Below are positions 13,565-14,992 of a stretch of 14,992 bases of DNA, one piece after another (position 1 is the first letter of the stretch; each line of letters starts with the position of its first letter). Below the pieces are notes generated by a model. It was not told where the DNA came from. It did not search any database and was given only the letters and a program-made list of their open reading frames with translations. The translations under genes and the position numbers were made by a program. This stretch comes from Candidatus Gastranaerophilales bacterium (GTDB lineage Bacteria > Cyanobacteriota > Vampirovibrionia > Gastranaerophilales > JAILCC01), in contig JAKSUS010000008.1 in NCBI GenBank assembly GCA_024408745.1, positions 1-14,992 of the forward strand. Reading direction: 5' to 3'.

Positions 13565-14947
13565 TTAATTTTTTTCTTTAATCATCAAAGCTGCAATTGC
13601 TGCGCAAGCAAGAACAATTGCACCAACGATAAATGCGTATTCCCAATGATAATAAATACCTGCTTCTTTTACACTTGAACTGTGATTGATAAACCAAGCA
13701 ACAAGAGTACAAACTACAACCTGAGGACCTGCAATAAATATGTTAAATATACCCATTACAGAACCTTCCGAACCCGGTTTGATGTATTGTGATAACATCG
13801 CAAACGGTAAAGACAAAATTGATGCCCAGCCGATACCTGCCAAGCCCATTCCTATCATAACCATCGGATTTGTATGAGCAAAGGCTAAAACGATATATGA
13901 AATTGCCATTATAAACATACAAATTGCGTGGATTAATTTGTTACCGTATTTTGTTGATAAAACTCCGATAGGAATAGAAACGACAAAGCAAACCAAGTTA
14001 AATAATGCTAATGAAATCAATGCAAAATTTGTACCTGCAAGTTTTATAGCATCATAACTTGTTGCGTTACCTTCTGCTACAATATCGGGAACTCCGTATA
14101 AATTATGAACAACAAATAATGTAAAATATAATAATAAACACATAACACCAATCCATGTAAAGAATTGAAGTGTGCAAATTTTAATAATTTCAGGTGAAGT
14201 TGTTAAAAAGTCCTTTAATGAAGCCCAGAAAGATTGTCCTTTATCATTATTTTCTTCTTTCTTTTCAGGGATATATTGTTTTTCTTTAATTGCAATACAT
14301 GTAACTAACATTGCACCTGTGAAAGCGATTGCTGCCATTAAAAATTGAGCAGGGATACTCATTGTAATATTAAAGAACTTACTTAATACAGGAGGAGTTG
14401 CTGCTGCTACAACGGAACCTAAGCCGATTGCGAAACTTAAAAATGAATTTGCCAAGCCATGTTGCTCTTGTGGAACAACATCAGGAACCAATGCTCTGTA
14501 TGGACCTTGTGCAACGTTTACGCATGCATCGATAATCCAAATCATTACTGCCGCAACTGCAAGTCCTGCCCAAGGTGCTAAAACGACACCTAATGAATTA
14601 CCGAAAAATTGAGCAATAATTGAAGAATTAGGAAATGCCCATAATGCTAATGATGCAAGAATTGCACCACCTAATAAATATGGTCTTCTTCTTCCGAAAC
14701 GTGAAGTTGTTTTATCACTCAATGCACCAATAATCGGTTGAACAACCATGCCTGAAAACGGTCCTGCAAGTGAAATCAAACCGTAAATTAGAGGATCTGC
14801 TCCAAGTCCTTCCGTAACGGGACCTGATAAAGCCAATCTCATTTGCCATGCAAATTGCAAACCGAAAAATCCTAAACAAAAATACAATAATTGCATTGTT
14901 GTAAATTTTTTAAGTGCATTTTTTTCTTCAGTAATTTGTTGTGCCAT
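13565..14947 (-). CDS. MFS transporter of the GPH/SLC45 type, likely sucrose or maltose:cation symporter
   Basis: The 460 residues form about twelve membrane helices (near 19-40, 52-75, 90-110, 121-145, 165-187, 198-220, 255-280, 300-328, 337-355, 360-385, 392-420 and 432-455). A cytoplasmic loop rich in Lys and Glu lies near 222-245. The loop after the second helix reads SDKTTSRFGRRRPYLLGG (77-94), the signature of plant sucrose carriers and SLC45 proteins. GLQFAWQMRLALSGP (29-43) in helix 1 and AGPFSGMVVQPIIG (61-74) in helix 2 support this. The likely job is cation-coupled uptake of a disaccharide; the substrate is inferred from the family. A GAAAGG site (14960-14955) sets the start. A possible TATAGT -10 (14971-14966) is visible, but its -35 would be off the window. 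The TIM-barrel gene follows after 3 bases, suggesting one transcript. Confidence 0.9.
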   Translation of the reverse strand: MAQQITEEKNALKKFTTMQLLYFCLGFFGLQFAWQMRLALSGPVTEGLGADPLIYGLISLAGPFSGMVVQPIIGALSDKTTSRFGRRRPYLLGGAILASLALWAFPNSSIIAQFFGNSLGVVLAPWAGLAVAAVMIWIIDACVNVAQGPYRALVPDVVPQEQHGLANSFLSFAIGLGSVVAAATPPVLSKFFNITMSIPAQFLMAAIAFTGAMLVTCIAIKEKQYIPEKKEENNDKGQSFWASLKDFLTTSPEIIKICTLQFFTWIGVMCLLLYFTLFVVHNLYGVPDIVAEGNATSYDAIKLAGTNFALISLALFNLVCFVVSIPIGVLSTKYGNKLIHAICMFIMAISYIVLAFAHTNPMVMIGMGLAGIGWASILSLPFAMLSQYIKPGSEGSVMGIFNIFIAGPQVVVCTLVAWFINHSSSVKEAGIYYHWEYAFIVGAIVLACAAIAALMIKEKN

Positions 14948-14992
14948 TTATTAACCTTTCAAAAAACTATAAACTAATTATTTATTAAAATA

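Overview
This is an AT-rich window from a Gram-negative (diderm) bacterium. The envelope comes from the gene content: an LpxK lipid A kinase, an MCE/Mla-type phospholipid ABC transporter and a TolC-family outer-membrane channel. The low GC, the codon use and this gene mix (including an SLC45/GPH-type sugar carrier) would fit a gut-associated lineage such as Gastranaerophilales/Vampirovibrionia. That placement is an inference from style, not from a marker gene.

Layout. Positions 1-2520 (minus) hold a UvrD/PcrA-type helicase. The window edge cuts it inside a C-terminal RecB-like nuclease domain. Its own promoter lies in the short gap after uvrC. UvrC (2618-4444, minus) follows 21 bases after a secreted YD-repeat protein with regularly placed cysteine pairs (4466-5485, minus), so those two are probably cotranscribed from a promoter near 5514-5542. 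The spacer of that promoter is a 20-bp dyad. The gap 5486-6108 is a divergent regulatory region. It contains a roughly 100-base structured element (5678-5777) that is visibly less AT-rich than its surroundings.

The only plus-strand gene is 6109-8520. It encodes an 803-residue protein that looks like a type-I periplasmic binding domain fused to a complete TolC-type outer-membrane efflux domain, and it is the most unusual gene in the window. It converges on lpxK with 3 bases between the stop codons.

The minus-strand block 12546-8524 reads mlaE-mlaF-mlaD-lpxK with gaps of 8, 22 and 3 bases and an extended -10 promoter ahead of mlaE. It forms an envelope-lipid operon: permease, ATPase, MCE substrate-binding protein with a long coiled coil, and the kinase that makes lipid A. 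The last pair on the minus strand (14947-12731) is a sucrose/maltose-type GPH transporter followed 3 bases later by an endonuclease IV-like TIM-barrel protein. No rRNA, tRNA, CRISPR array, insertion sequence or phage gene was seen.
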